From the IMG/VR virus record IMGVR_UViG_3300035204_002103, positions 1 to 64,000 of that record: 64,000 nucleotides of DNA. One strand, 5' to 3'. Below, piece by piece: positions 8,268 through 16,928 of this stretch. Source of the stretch: a virus. Numbering within the stretch: position 1 is the first letter of the stretch; the number at the start of each line of letters is the position of its first letter. The notes beneath the pieces are model-generated. The model did no database searches and was not told the origin of the DNA. It saw only the letters and a list, made by a program, of their open reading frames with translations. The translations under genes were made by a program, and so were the position numbers.

Positions 8268-9253
8268 GCCCAATCGAACGGATCATCGCTAGAATCTGCT
8301 GAAGTCTGCGAATAAGTATGTGCAGGGCATCCTTCGTATTTCAATTTAGCTATTCTTTCCCCCTGCTTAGGTTCTCTTAGATCTTCTTTTTTAAATGCTG
8401 TTTGGATTATATCATCAAACTCATCCTTAAGAGCGTAATATTCTAAAGCGTCATAGTAAGGACATTTCCAAGTGGCACCCGCCTTGCACAACCACCTTGA
8501 TTCCGCTGAATCTGCTGCAAAGTTTGTCCTAGCTTTCTCCTTATCAAAATTGTTTACAATCTTATAAACGTGTGCCAGATAATGCTCAAACCCTTTAAGC
8601 TGTTCTTGGGTAACATTGACTTGTTGTAGTGGTTGTCTGGGAAATTTAAGAAATTGGAACTCAACCTCTACGTTTTTAATCTTGGGGAAAAGTTTTTTCT
8701 TGGAGGCTAAGGTATAAGCCATAGCTTGTACGTTGGCTGTTAATTCGTCTCCTTTGAATTTGTATTTACTTGTTTTGTAATCTATGATTTTAACTCTATC
8801 TTTGTATTTAAGAGTTTTATCAATGAACCCTCTTATTTTATAGGGTGGTCTTTTACTTTCTAGAAGAAACTCTAGTTCTGGGGCAGCGGGTTCGACCTCT
8901 TCTCCTGTGCCATAGAAGTCTTGATTAAGCCCTACTAAGATCATGCTCATACATAACTCGAAATTCTCTTTTGTTAGCGCCTCTCTCTTCTTCAGGTTTT
9001 TTTTGACGAGCCTTACTATCGGGCCGCTTGCTTCCGTGTTAGATTCTTTAATAATTAAATCGTAGTGCTTTCTGTGTCTTTTATTTAGTAGACACTCAAA
9101 TACTAGGTGGCATACAGTACCCCTTATAGCGCCGTCATTTGACTTCTGAGGGACTTTTAAGTGATAGTTGCACCAGTATGACCAGCTGCAGCTTTCTAGG
9201 GTTTTTATCCTTGAAGCGGATAAGATTTTTTCATTGTTTGTTTTCTTAGGCAT
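8264..9253 (-). CDS. PD-(D/E)XK nuclease, RecB/Cas4-like with probable Fe-S cluster
   Basis: A 329-residue nuclease. The N-terminal SASRIKTLESCSWSYWC resembles the first-Cys segment of Cas4/AddB nucleases. The catalytic core has RGFID, then IIDYKTSK (Asp and Lys of PD-(D/E)XK, about residues 165-172) and a QAMAYTLA helix. Near the C-terminus come WLCK, KCPYY and CPAH, which with the N-terminal Cys could ligate an Fe-S cluster. Likely a DNA end-processing exonuclease for recombination. A strong AGGAGG sits just before ATG at 9253. Confidence 0.8.
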   Translation of the reverse strand: MPKKTNNEKILSASRIKTLESCSWSYWCNYHLKVPQKSNDGAIRGTVCHLVFECLLNKRHRKHYDLIIKESNTEASGPIVRLVKKNLKKREALTKENFELCMSMILVGLNQDFYGTGEEVEPAAPELEFLLESKRPPYKIRGFIDKTLKYKDRVKIIDYKTSKYKFKGDELTANVQAMAYTLASKKKLFPKIKNVEVEFQFLKFPRQPLQQVNVTQEQLKGFEHYLAHVYKIVNNFDKEKARTNFAADSAESRWLCKAGATWKCPYYDALEYYALKDEFDDIIQTAFKKEDLREPKQGERIAKLKYEGCPAHTYSQTSADSSDDPFDWA

Positions 9254-9259
9254 AACCTC

Positions 9260-9376
9260 CTAATTAAGTTTAGCAAACTTTTCTCTAATTGCAACAAAAA
9301 AAATACATCCGACACACCCTAATAAATATAAGAAAGTAAGAATGATAATCCAAATAGCGGAACTAATCTCTTTCAT
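9260..9376 (-). CDS. 38-residue membrane microprotein
   Basis: A short frame between the saccharopine-dehydrogenase-like and nuclease genes. It overlaps the former by 14 nt and ends just before the Shine-Dalgarno of the latter. The product begins MKEISSAIWIIILTFLYLL, has one hydrophobic segment with two Cys, then a charged tail. Function unknown; the tight packing supports it as a real gene. Confidence 0.45.
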   Translation of the reverse strand: MKEISSAIWIIILTFLYLLGCVGCIFFVAIREKFAKLN

Positions 9377-10514
9377 AGTCGGCATCTTTAACGGCTTCCC
9401 TGAGAGAGTTCATGTTTTTCATAAACTCTTCATAGTCTACATCTTTATAGCTTAATGCGATGGGGATTTTGTCGTAGTAGTCTCTGTGTTGTGGTGCATT
9501 TTTTTCGAAAAAGTTTTCCGCCATCATTTTTGCAACAGAAGATATAGGAAAAGACGTGGCTTTTTGCATGGCAGAAAATGCTCCAGAAGATGGTATAAGT
9601 AACTCTTTTTCCCAAGAGGATTCTCTGGCTTTAACGGAGACTTTCATTATGACTAAATCGTCAACGCGCGTGTTGCCGGATTTAGCACACCCTTTATCAA
9701 ATATCTCCTTCATGCAGTCTGCGCTTAGATCAACGTTCCTTATTAAAAACTTTACTATGTCACAGTGACCTTTGTATCTAAGGGTTTTGTAAGAGCATTC
9801 TTTTACATTCCTTTTAGTCATTGAATCTATTGTATGCGAGGCTCCTCCACTAGTATAGAACGCTTCTAGCTCCCCAAGAGATTTTGTTTCGACTAACTCG
9901 AGCCCATCCATGCCCTTCGCTTTAGTTTTTACACCGTTAATTATTACGTCACAATCATCCTTGTATTCGTTTATTAAACCATCATAAGACCAGCTCATTT
10001 CGTAATTTAAAGGAGGGTTATTGGGTAGGGAAGGTAGTCCTCCGACCATCATTTTTACCTCATTTATCTCATTCGCTTTACCGTAGAGGCTTTTGCATCC
10101 ATGCTCTGCTAATATGTTTATCCATCCCGGTGCAAGACCTAAGTCTGTAAAGATGTGTGATTTGGATGTGGATAACCTCCCGCAAATATCATTAATCTCC
10201 TTTGAGACATCGACTCTTCCGCCAAGATCACAATAGTTATAACCTTTATTAGCACAAAATTTTGCTACGTCTTTCGTTTGGTGATAAGGTAAAGAAGATA
10301 TGACTACGCTTGGGCTCGATAACGTAATCATTTGCTCTATATCTTTTAAATTTTTAACTTCGTAAAAATCATAAAAACGTCTGGGCGGGTTGTTTCCTCT
10401 TGCTGCGTTGGGGTTACTGTCTATAGCTATTACGTCAAAGCCAAGGTGATTCATGCACCAAACTATGGCTTTACCCATATTTCCTAAACCACAAACTAGT
10501 ACTCTTTTTCTCAT
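9363..10514 (-). CDS. Saccharopine-dehydrogenase-like NAD(P) oxidoreductase
   Basis: A protein of about 383 residues with an N-terminal Rossmann motif RVLVCGLGNMGKAI, an acidic strand end (VIAIDSN), SSLPYHQT, then CDLGG and FTDLGLAPGW. This motif order matches the saccharopine dehydrogenase / lysine-6-dehydrogenase superfamily. The start at 10514 follows the preceding stop by 2 nt and has GGAG upstream. With the aldehyde dehydrogenase and VOC genes nearby it suggests lysine/aminoadipate-semialdehyde chemistry, but the substrate is inferred. Other superfamily members act on unrelated substrates. Confidence 0.75.
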   Translation of the reverse strand: MRKRVLVCGLGNMGKAIVWCMNHLGFDVIAIDSNPNAARGNNPPRRFYDFYEVKNLKDIEQMITLSSPSVVISSLPYHQTKDVAKFCANKGYNYCDLGGRVDVSKEINDICGRLSTSKSHIFTDLGLAPGWINILAEHGCKSLYGKANEINEVKMMVGGLPSLPNNPPLNYEMSWSYDGLINEYKDDCDVIINGVKTKAKGMDGLELVETKSLGELEAFYTSGGASHTIDSMTKRNVKECSYKTLRYKGHCDIVKFLIRNVDLSADCMKEIFDKGCAKSGNTRVDDLVIMKVSVKARESSWEKELLIPSSGAFSAMQKATSFPISSVAKMMAENFFEKNAPQHRDYYDKIPIALSYKDVDYEEFMKNMNSLREAVKDADYERD

Positions 10515-10516
10515 TT

Positions 10517-10720
10517 TTAGAAAAACTCCAGCCACCACAAAGTTAATATTCCTATTAGTATAGCTATCTCTATGGTATACAAACTATTAAAAAACAAAAA
10601 TGTAGATAACGTTATTATTGTAACGCCAACAAATAAGTCTTTCCAAAGTTTTTTAGTCATAGATTTTTCTTTTTTTTTAAAATGTTCTTCTCTCCATGCC
10701 AACCAGTCCTTATAGTTCAT
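10517..10720 (-). CDS. Small membrane protein
   Basis: A 67-residue protein: charged N-terminus (WREEHFKKKEKS) followed by two closely spaced hydrophobic segments (about residues 28-46 and 49-66). It lies 3 nt from the HAD gene and 2 nt from the dehydrogenase gene in the same operon. No family recognised. Confidence 0.55.
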   Translation of the reverse strand: MNYKDWLAWREEHFKKKEKSMTKKLWKDLFVGVTIITLSTFLFFNSLYTIEIAILIGILTLWWLEFF

Positions 10721-10723
10721 GCA

Positions 10724-11122
10724 TTAAAGCTCTTCAATTCTTTTTGCTTTATCATCTACGACCATGTCGTATGGGGGTTTTATAAACTCTCCTTTAGTTC
10801 CTGTTGACAAATCGTGAAACTTGCATCCCCATGACTCTAATTGTTGCCAAGTAAAATCATAGTAACATAGTCCTTTCTTTTTGGATCTCTCAGACCCTCC
10901 TCTCGCGGTCCAGTAGATTATTCGCCAACCTTCATCGTACAGGTCGTTTATTTTTTTGATATTTGCCATATGACCTATGGCTTTATCATATCTTCTTTCA
11001 TTTTCGTAAAAACATATGGTTTCATCTATGTCTACTAATGCGACTTTTTGTTCACCTTCTGGTGCAAATCTTAGCGATTGATGAAACTCTCTGTTTTGCG
11101 TGTGTTCTGGGTGTTCGCTCAT
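10724..11122 (-). CDS. HAD-superfamily phosphatase, PNKP/5'-nucleotidase-like
   Basis: A 132-residue HAD protein: motif I ALVDIDETI (about residues 29-37), motif II IIYWTARGG with the conserved Thr (about 68-76), and motif III/IV KPPYDMVVDDKAKR near the C-terminus. The small cap-less form resembles the polynucleotide 3'-phosphatase type of HAD domains and similar phage proteins. AAGGA lies upstream of ATG at 11122. Substrate not determined. Confidence 0.75.
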   Translation of the reverse strand: MSEHPEHTQNREFHQSLRFAPEGEQKVALVDIDETICFYENERRYDKAIGHMANIKKINDLYDEGWRIIYWTARGGSERSKKKGLCYYDFTWQQLESWGCKFHDLSTGTKGEFIKPPYDMVVDDKAKRIEEL

Positions 11123-11231
11123 TATTCGGTTCCTTTTTAACTTCTTCCATTCTTTTTAGGCAGTTGTTTAGCATTCCCAAACATAAAAGTACCACTGCGG
11201 ACATTAATATTAATAAAATTAATACTGTCAT
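11052..11231 (-). CDS. Small membrane protein overlapping the HAD gene
   Basis: A 59-residue frame starting MTVLILLILM with a single N-terminal membrane segment and a basic tail. Its ATG overlaps the stop of the upstream 49-residue gene as ATGA, which supports the start. Its 3' part overlaps the HAD gene by 71 nt, longer than usual. Confidence 0.45.
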   Translation of the reverse strand: MTVLILLILMSAVVLLCLGMLNNCLKRMEEVKKEPNNERTPRTHAKQRVSSIAKICTRR

Positions 11232-11377
11232 TTTTTGGGTTTGCAGTTTTGGCGACACCTTTTCCTGTGTCCGCCTTGCCCTTTGTATTTTTTCATACCT
11301 TTGCTTCGGTTACTGCATCCTTGCCGGGTTTTCTTTCTAACTCTTTTCTTATCGTAGTCTGCGTGTTTTCTTACCAT
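11228..11377 (-). CDS. 49-residue highly basic Cys-containing protein
   Basis: A short gene between aldehyde dehydrogenase and the small membrane gene. Its ATG is 1 nt after the upstream stop, it has AAGGA upstream, and its stop overlaps the next ATG (ATGA). The product is extremely rich in Lys/Arg with two Cys (GCSNR and QNCKP), suggesting nucleic-acid binding. No family recognised. Confidence 0.5.
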   Translation of the reverse strand: MVRKHADYDKKRVRKKTRQGCSNRSKGMKKYKGQGGHRKRCRQNCKPKK

Positions 11378-11378
11378 G

Positions 11379-12914
11379 TTATTTCATTCCTTGTGGGAAA
11401 GTCAGTCTGTCTGCATGATTTACAGTCCAGCTAACTTCATGTGTTACTGCTCTATATGTTCTTGCTGCGCTTGGGAATCCGTTTCCAGATTTTTTTACTC
11501 CACCAAAAGACAGGTGTGACTCTGCCGCAATGGACCCTCCGTTCCAGTAGATCATTCCTGCGTCACACTCATCCCTCATTATTCTTGCTTTCCTGAAGTC
11601 ATTAGTTAAAACCCCTACAGCAAGACCATAATCCGTATCGTTATAAATGCGTATAGCTTCTTCTATGGTATCAAATGGTATAATTGATACGTGAGGACCA
11701 AACACTTCATTCTTTAAGTAAGGAACATCTCTCCATTCGGTTTTATAAACCATGGGAGACATAAAATAACCGGGTCTTAGTTCCTCAATTCGTTTACCGT
11801 CTAGTAAGATTTGAGCTTTAGGGTCGACCCTTACCATGTCGTTATAAGATTCTATTTTATCAATACCTTGTTGATTGATTATGGGGCCATAATAGTTTTC
11901 TTTATTGGGGGTGTATTCTTCCCAGCATATCGATGCGGGTGTGCCACATGAACCCATATTAATATCAAACGGATTGCCCGTCTTTAACTTTTCCGCTTCT
12001 TCAGCAAATCTCCTTGCAAATTCTTCGTAAATCGTTCTTTGAACAATCATTCTGCCTGAGGAAACGCATCGTTGACCCGAAAGTTTGAACGCGCTAGCAA
12101 CAGCAGATTCTGTGGCTAATCTAGATTCAACATCATCAAAAATAATACAAGCAGACTTACTCCCCATTTCGCAAGAAGTTGTTTTATGCCAGCTTTCTGC
12201 GGCCACCATTCTTACGTGTTGACCCACTTCAGCACTTCCTGTAAAACAAATATGATCAACGTCTTCGTGGATTAAGCTATCACCCGTTTCTCCTTCTCCA
12301 TGAATCAAGTTAATGACTCCACGGGGTATTCCTGCCTCTTCGTAAATCTGAACCGCTAACTCTGTTGAAATTGGTGCATCTTCGGACGGCTTAAATATAA
12401 CAGTGTTGCCCTCTACTAAGGCTGGAGCAGCACACCAATAAGCTCCGATAGCTAAAGGAAAATTAAAGGGAGAAACTATCGCAATAACTCCTTTGGGTTT
12501 ACGAAGCATATAGGCGTCCTTATCTTGAATTTCAGATGAAACAGCCTCTCCGTGTGGTCCACGACCAGAACCAAAGGCAAACTGAGCCATGTGAAGCGCT
12601 TCGTTTACCTCTGCAATGCTTTCGTTATAATTCTTACCAGTTTCCCAAGAGATAACTTTAGCTAATTCTTCTCGCCTTCTTTCTATAATTTGAGCAACTC
12701 GATACATATAGTCTGACCGCACAAACCTACTTAGCTTTCTCCAGTCATTAAAGGCGCTCCTTGCAGCAAGGTAAGCGTCATGCACTTCTGGCTTACCGGT
12801 ATTTGGGAAAACTCCCATGTATTTTCCTGTAGATGGATTGACCTTAGAATAAACGTTATCCGTAGGTTTTATCCATTCACCGTTTATATAATTTTTTCCT
12901 TCGTAATCTCTCAT
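11379..12914 (-). CDS. Aldehyde dehydrogenase (semialdehyde type)
   Basis: A 511-residue, full-length NAD(P)-dependent ALDH. Visible: ISPFNFPLA-type cofactor entry (IVSPFNFPLAIG), FTGSAEVGQ, the general-base region CEMGSKSA, catalytic Cys in SGQRCVSS, and EVFGPHVSIIPF. The C-terminal GAEVHLPFGG-like segment (AAESHLSFGGVKKSGNG) resembles semialdehyde dehydrogenases related to piperideine-6-carboxylate/aminoadipate-semialdehyde enzymes. Its neighbours suggest it oxidises the product of a saccharopine- or lysine-dehydrogenase-like step. Full ALDHs are unusual in phages. Confidence 0.9.
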   Translation of the reverse strand: MRDYEGKNYINGEWIKPTDNVYSKVNPSTGKYMGVFPNTGKPEVHDAYLAARSAFNDWRKLSRFVRSDYMYRVAQIIERRREELAKVISWETGKNYNESIAEVNEALHMAQFAFGSGRGPHGEAVSSEIQDKDAYMLRKPKGVIAIVSPFNFPLAIGAYWCAAPALVEGNTVIFKPSEDAPISTELAVQIYEEAGIPRGVINLIHGEGETGDSLIHEDVDHICFTGSAEVGQHVRMVAAESWHKTTSCEMGSKSACIIFDDVESRLATESAVASAFKLSGQRCVSSGRMIVQRTIYEEFARRFAEEAEKLKTGNPFDINMGSCGTPASICWEEYTPNKENYYGPIINQQGIDKIESYNDMVRVDPKAQILLDGKRIEELRPGYFMSPMVYKTEWRDVPYLKNEVFGPHVSIIPFDTIEEAIRIYNDTDYGLAVGVLTNDFRKARIMRDECDAGMIYWNGGSIAAESHLSFGGVKKSGNGFPSAARTYRAVTHEVSWTVNHADRLTFPQGMK

Positions 12915-12917
12915 TAT

Positions 12918-13484
12918 TTAACCTTTCGTGCTTTCCATAAGCCCTTTGACATTGACTTCACAGAATCCTTTATTATCTTTACCTCTTTTAATAAGTTCAT
13001 AAATAACTCCTGTTAATTCTGAAGGCTTTGTAAAAACTTGGACTAGATCAGTTTCTTTACATATCAAGGGCTTCTCAGAGTAAAATTCCGCATACCCCTT
13101 TTCTTTCCATTCCTGCATTGTTCCTGCTACATCTTCCACTTGATAAGCAATGTGGTGAACGCCCCCAATACCTCCACGCTCATCCACCCAATCACCCACA
13201 ATACTCCCTTTGGGGCCGTCGCTAACAAAAATTTCGGGGGGCGCATGATATTCGACAGGAGTTTCTGTTTCGATTTCGTTCAAAGAAATGTAGGTTTCCA
13301 TTATCCATAAGTTAGTCTCTTTAGTTCTGTTCTCTGGTGGAGCGAGAGCGATACAATCTGTAGTTGTTCCATCGTCAAATTTTAAATCGAATTCTGTACC
13401 GATGGTGTACCCTAAGCAATCTTGAAAAAATTGAGCAGTTTTACGTCTGTCTTTTGCCCTATAAGCTATGTGATCTAGTCTCAT
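12918..13484 (-). CDS. VOC-superfamily protein (glyoxalase/HPPD-like), copy 1
   Basis: A 188-residue vicinal-oxygen-chelate protein with two beta-alpha-beta modules: LDHIAYRAKD near the N-terminus (first metal His) and GGVHHIAYQVED (about residues 107-118), then LTGVIYELI (terminal Glu ligand). The DLVQVFTKPSELTGVIYEL stretch is nearly the same in the second copy at 53124. VOC enzymes include dioxygenases, glyoxalases and isomerases; the reaction is not predicted. It is 3 nt from the aldehyde dehydrogenase gene, so probably in one pathway. Confidence 0.85.
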   Translation of the reverse strand: MRLDHIAYRAKDRRKTAQFFQDCLGYTIGTEFDLKFDDGTTTDCIALAPPENRTKETNLWIMETYISLNEIETETPVEYHAPPEIFVSDGPKGSIVGDWVDERGGIGGVHHIAYQVEDVAGTMQEWKEKGYAEFYSEKPLICKETDLVQVFTKPSELTGVIYELIKRGKDNKGFCEVNVKGLMESTKG

Positions 13485-13486
13485 GT

Positions 13487-13714
13487 CTACTTTCTATTCT
13501 CTAATAAATCAAGTAGATATTCAATTAAATTTTTAGCTTTTCTAAATCTTATTGTTCTTTTGTATGCTTCCTGACCTTTTTCGTATTTATACCTGTAGGC
13601 GCTAAAGGTGTATTGGCTATCTACTTCTCTTAGGACTTTCTTAATTAACTCTTTTTCTGGTTGAAGCTCTATTAGGATTTCTTCTACTTCTTCGCAAAAC
13701 TCTTTTTTATCCAT
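13487..13714 (-). CDS. Small hypothetical protein
   Basis: A 75-residue, mostly helical charged protein. Its start overlaps the end of the primase gene by 31 nt and it ends 2 nt before the VOC start. No recognised domain; it may be a replication accessory given the coupling to primase. Confidence 0.5.
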   Translation of the reverse strand: MDKKEFCEEVEEILIELQPEKELIKKVLREVDSQYTFSAYRYKYEKGQEAYKRTIRFRKAKNLIEYLLDLLENRK

Positions 13715-14601
13715 GTTTTTATTTCTCCAGTGTCCATATCTCCGAAGTCGTTCTTATCTGGGAGTTTTATGGTTACGTCCTCGGGGTTGAAATGTTTTAT
13801 TAATTTTAATTTAACTTTTTCAGCTGCTTCGTTCCCAGCATTATTATTATAGGAGTCATTATTGAAAGAAATAAAAATTTTATTTGGATCTAATTTAATT
13901 AAAAGAGCAATCATGGAAGGAGAAAGATTTAAACCAAAGACAATTAATGTATTTTTAACTCCAGCCTCCCATAAGGCAAGCATATCTCCGATGCTTTCGA
14001 TTAAAAGGATTTCTTTTTGTTCTTTTATTGTTTTATAATTTATTTGTAGTGGGTATTTCCACTCGGAAGTCCTGCCTTTGTGTAGCCATTTGGGAATGTT
14101 TTTATTTTTCAATGGTTTTACATATCTACCTGTTACGCCTATTAGCTGTCTCTTTGAATTGAATATAGGAAACACATATCTATTGGCCATTGTCCCGCTC
14201 TCAGCTATTCCTCCTTCAAAAATATTTAAGGTTTCTTTAGATATACCTCTGCTTGCCCAGTATTCGTGGTTTGGGATTAATTTGGATAAATAGCTGTTAG
14301 GAAAAATTTTTACACCGTTAACCGTCGGCCGGTGCTCCCTTTTAATTTCTGAGACAGCCCACTCATCTTGTAATTTTTTCCTTGCTTCATCTATGTTTTT
14401 TAACCCAAGAGAAAGCTGTATTAAATATTCAAACGAGCCACTTATAGACTTACTAAAATCGATAAAATGTCCGGTATCTTTCCTTACGGAAAGTACCGAA
14501 TCATTTCCTGAGTCCCTATAAATAGGTCTCATTCTTAACTCTCTTCCGTTGTCTTTAATGTTAGAGTATCCAACGTCTAAGAGTATGCTTTTTACGTCCA
14601 T
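13684..14601 (-). CDS. DnaG-like primase with degenerate zinc domain
   Basis: A 305-residue primase. Residues about 20-65 have the CHC2-like layout (YRDSGNDSVLSVRKDTG then FIDF) but no zinc-binding Cys/His. The TOPRIM part has ILLIESIGDMLAL (catalytic Glu, about 205-217) and FISFNNDSYNN (Asp motif). It lacks the C-terminal DnaB-binding domain of cellular DnaG, so it is of compact phage type. The stop-start overlap TAATG with dnaB couples the two replisome genes. Confidence 0.8.
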   Translation of the reverse strand: MDVKSILLDVGYSNIKDNGRELRMRPIYRDSGNDSVLSVRKDTGHFIDFSKSISGSFEYLIQLSLGLKNIDEARKKLQDEWAVSEIKREHRPTVNGVKIFPNSYLSKLIPNHEYWASRGISKETLNIFEGGIAESGTMANRYVFPIFNSKRQLIGVTGRYVKPLKNKNIPKWLHKGRTSEWKYPLQINYKTIKEQKEILLIESIGDMLALWEAGVKNTLIVFGLNLSPSMIALLIKLDPNKIFISFNNDSYNNNAGNEAAEKVKLKLIKHFNPEDVTIKLPDKNDFGDMDTGEIKTWIKKSFAKK

Positions 14602-16088
14602 TACAGGAGCTCTCCGTCATTTTGCGCGGGATCATTTAGGTCGTGCTGATCTCTTTCTCTGTTTACAATGTCTTGTAATGACCCCACTTCCGTGGCATCA
14701 AAATTTCTGACATTAAAATTAAGAAAGTTATTAGTAAACCTAACTGTTCCGTCTGGCATGACTCTCCTAACTAAGTCATGGTGCCCAGCCGCATCTCGAC
14801 CTTGGAACCTTGTTTTTAAGGGGACTAATTTATGAGTACCGAAGTCTTCTCCGTCTTCGGCAATTTCATCTAACGTTTTTCTTCTAAAGATAGCAACAAA
14901 TGACGCGAACCATTGAAAACGATCTGATAAGGAAATTGCAGAACTGTCGTCAACGACTGCCCCTGCTCTCCTGTTAAAGTTTTCCCCTGATCTGTTCATT
15001 TGCATTGCTGTTATAATCGGGCAATTGAGTTCTTCGGCAAGTTTTTTAAGCTTATCTATTTTATCTCCTATCGCTTGATATTCTGCCCAGTTATTACCAA
15101 CTTTTTCTCCCGTTAGTTTTATGTAATCGTACCCGAGTATAAAAGGGTTTCCTCTTCCTATTTCGGAATAGTAAAACCTTCTAACAAAAGAGCAGATTTG
15201 ATCTATATTTTTGTTTCCTACTGGATAATGATGTATAGACTGGTCTTTGATTGAGTCGTAAGAACTCCTAACTTTTTCTACTAAGTCAGGGTTCCTTCTC
15301 CAGTTTCCTGTTTCTAGGTGCCATAAGGATACTCCTGACTCCGCAGCAGCAACCCTAAACTTAATGTCCTCCGTGCTCATCTCCGTGTCTAGGATTAGCG
15401 TTGGTACATTATGTATTTTTGCTGTTTTTCTACAGACATCAAGTATCCAAGTAGACTTACCTTGCCCCGGCCTTGCAACTATTCCATATAAATTTCCGGG
15501 TCTTAGTCCTCCATATAACCTGTTAAACTCTTCGTAAGGAGTAGAAAATCCAAAGTCTTCTTGTGGGTTTTCTCCAGTTTGTTCTATTAATTCCGGTAAA
15601 CCTTCGTAAAGATTCTCTGGATCTTTTTCTGCTACTTCGAAGTCTCTTATCAGGTCGCCGTAAAGGTGATCTGCTGTAGATATAATTTCATCAACTGCTT
15701 TTTCTCCGTTTTCCTTTAAGAATTTTTTGATATCATCACATTTATGGTACATTCTCCTTCTTACCGTGAGCTTAGCTAGCTCTTTACAGGCCTCGAGAAT
15801 GCCTTTTTGAGTTATCGTATTAAAGGATATTGCTTCAATGTAATCATAAATATCTACATCATCTTTAAATGATATACCTATGTTTTTTATTTTCTCTGCA
15901 AGTACAACCGAGTCAATTGTTTCGTTGTTTAAGAAGCAGTTCCTGAGCACACAGAAGATTGTCTGGTGAACTTCGTTGATAAAGTCCTTCTCTGAAATAT
16001 ATCTCTCTACGTCTGCGAATAATTTAGGGTTCTTAATTAACCCTCCTAATACATGTTTTTCTATTTTTATTGAATATATCGAATCCAT
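14601..16088 (-). CDS. dnaB: Replicative DNA helicase (DnaB family)
   Basis: A 495-residue hexameric helicase: N-terminal DnaB domain (EKHVLGGLIKNPKLF), then a RecA core with Walker A ARPGQGKST (about residues 205-213), Walker B-like LGYDYIKL and the PIITAMQMNRS segment. It unwinds the fork ahead of the polymerase and works with the primase downstream. Length is normal for the family. Confidence 0.92.
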   Translation of the reverse strand: MDSIYSIKIEKHVLGGLIKNPKLFADVERYISEKDFINEVHQTIFCVLRNCFLNNETIDSVVLAEKIKNIGISFKDDVDIYDYIEAISFNTITQKGILEACKELAKLTVRRRMYHKCDDIKKFLKENGEKAVDEIISTADHLYGDLIRDFEVAEKDPENLYEGLPELIEQTGENPQEDFGFSTPYEEFNRLYGGLRPGNLYGIVARPGQGKSTWILDVCRKTAKIHNVPTLILDTEMSTEDIKFRVAAAESGVSLWHLETGNWRRNPDLVEKVRSSYDSIKDQSIHHYPVGNKNIDQICSFVRRFYYSEIGRGNPFILGYDYIKLTGEKVGNNWAEYQAIGDKIDKLKKLAEELNCPIITAMQMNRSGENFNRRAGAVVDDSSAISLSDRFQWFASFVAIFRRKTLDEIAEDGEDFGTHKLVPLKTRFQGRDAAGHHDLVRRVMPDGTVRFTNNFLNFNVRNFDATEVGSLQDIVNRERDQHDLNDPAQNDGELL

Positions 16089-16092
16089 TTAT

Positions 16093-16365
16093 TTATTTTG
16101 CTTTCTTTGTTTCTTTTTCCGTCTCTTCATCTATTTTTCTAGATGCTTCTAGAATTTTCCTAGATATTTCTTTATAAAGGGGCTCTCCCCACTCGCCTAA
16201 ATGACTACAATGTTTTGCTAGGGGGTCATTAGGTTGAAGCATTCCGAGTATTTTGTAGCGGGTTTTATTAATCTTATCTACTTTTTTGCAAGTGGATCGC
16301 GCGACATAAAACTGTATAGCATCTTCTATTAACCATAACTCTTGTCTGTCAAATGTGCTTTTCAT
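16093..16365 (-). CDS. Hypothetical protein upstream of dnaB
   Basis: A protein of about 90 residues (start MKSTFDRQELWLIED) with a highly charged C-terminus. A GTG at 16419 would extend it to the end of the tRNA, but the ATG at 16365 is more likely. No Shine-Dalgarno is evident. It lies between tRNA-Val and dnaB. Function unknown. Confidence 0.5.
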   Translation of the reverse strand: MKSTFDRQELWLIEDAIQFYVARSTCKKVDKINKTRYKILGMLQPNDPLAKHCSHLGEWGEPLYKEISRKILEASRKIDEETEKETKKAK

Positions 16366-16425
16366 ACTTGGACTAGCATACCAGAATTTTTTTTTGAGAC
16401 AACATTTTTCTGTCACCACCCTTGA

Positions 16426-16501
16426 TGGTGGGCGATGAGGGATTCGAACCCCCGACCAACGGCGTGTAAAGCCGCTGCGCTAGCCACTGCGCCAATCGCC
16501 C
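16426..16501 (-). tRNA. tRNA-Val (anticodon UAC), CCA encoded
   Basis: A cloverleaf on the minus strand: acceptor GGGCGAT pairs with ATCGCCC, anticodon loop TTTACAC between GCGGC and GCCGT gives UAC, T-loop TTCGAAT. The 3' ACCA is encoded. It reads GUA. It is the only tRNA on this strand in the window. Confidence 0.9.
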
Positions 16502-16505
16502 GTTT

Positions 16506-16922
16506 TTAGAGCTTTAAGTCGAACTTTTCTAGGAAGAACTCTTTTGAAAGTAGTTCTATCTCATTTTCTTCTACTTCTATTAACTTATAATTATTTGCCT
16601 CCAGCCATTGCCTTTTAGTTACGTCTCTTTTAATCGACTCTAAATATTTACTCCTCGAGTTTGAGTGAAAAAACTTGTTAAACGAGCTATGCTGTTTACC
16701 TTGCACTTCGACAGCCACTTTGACTGTAGCATTTAAAATGTCAACCTTTTGTCTTGTGCCAAAGACCGGAAATTCTTCGTAAACAATATGATTACCCCAA
16801 AATAATTCGAGAAATTTTTTAGTTTTAAATTGTATTTTTGATCGAGACTTCTTATCCCAATCTATTAAGAATTTGGATACGTTCTTGCTCCTAAGCCTCC
16901 CTTTTATATCGTAAAGCCTCAT
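16506..16922 (-). CDS. PD-(D/E)XK / Vsr-like endonuclease
   Basis: A 138-residue protein. Core: EEFPVFGTRQKVDILN (acidic residues) then VAVEVQGKQHSSFNKFF, a D...ExQxK-H arrangement typical of very-short-patch-repair-like and EDxHD nucleases common in marine phages. The DVTKRQWLEANNYKLIEV segment is the usual C-terminal helix-strand. It could be a structure-specific recombination nuclease or a small mobile nuclease. It sits between tRNA-Val and the recombinase. Confidence 0.65.
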   Translation of the reverse strand: MRLYDIKGRLRSKNVSKFLIDWDKKSRSKIQFKTKKFLELFWGNHIVYEEFPVFGTRQKVDILNATVKVAVEVQGKQHSSFNKFFHSNSRSKYLESIKRDVTKRQWLEANNYKLIEVEENEIELLSKEFFLEKFDLKL

Positions 16923-16928
16923 TTTTCA

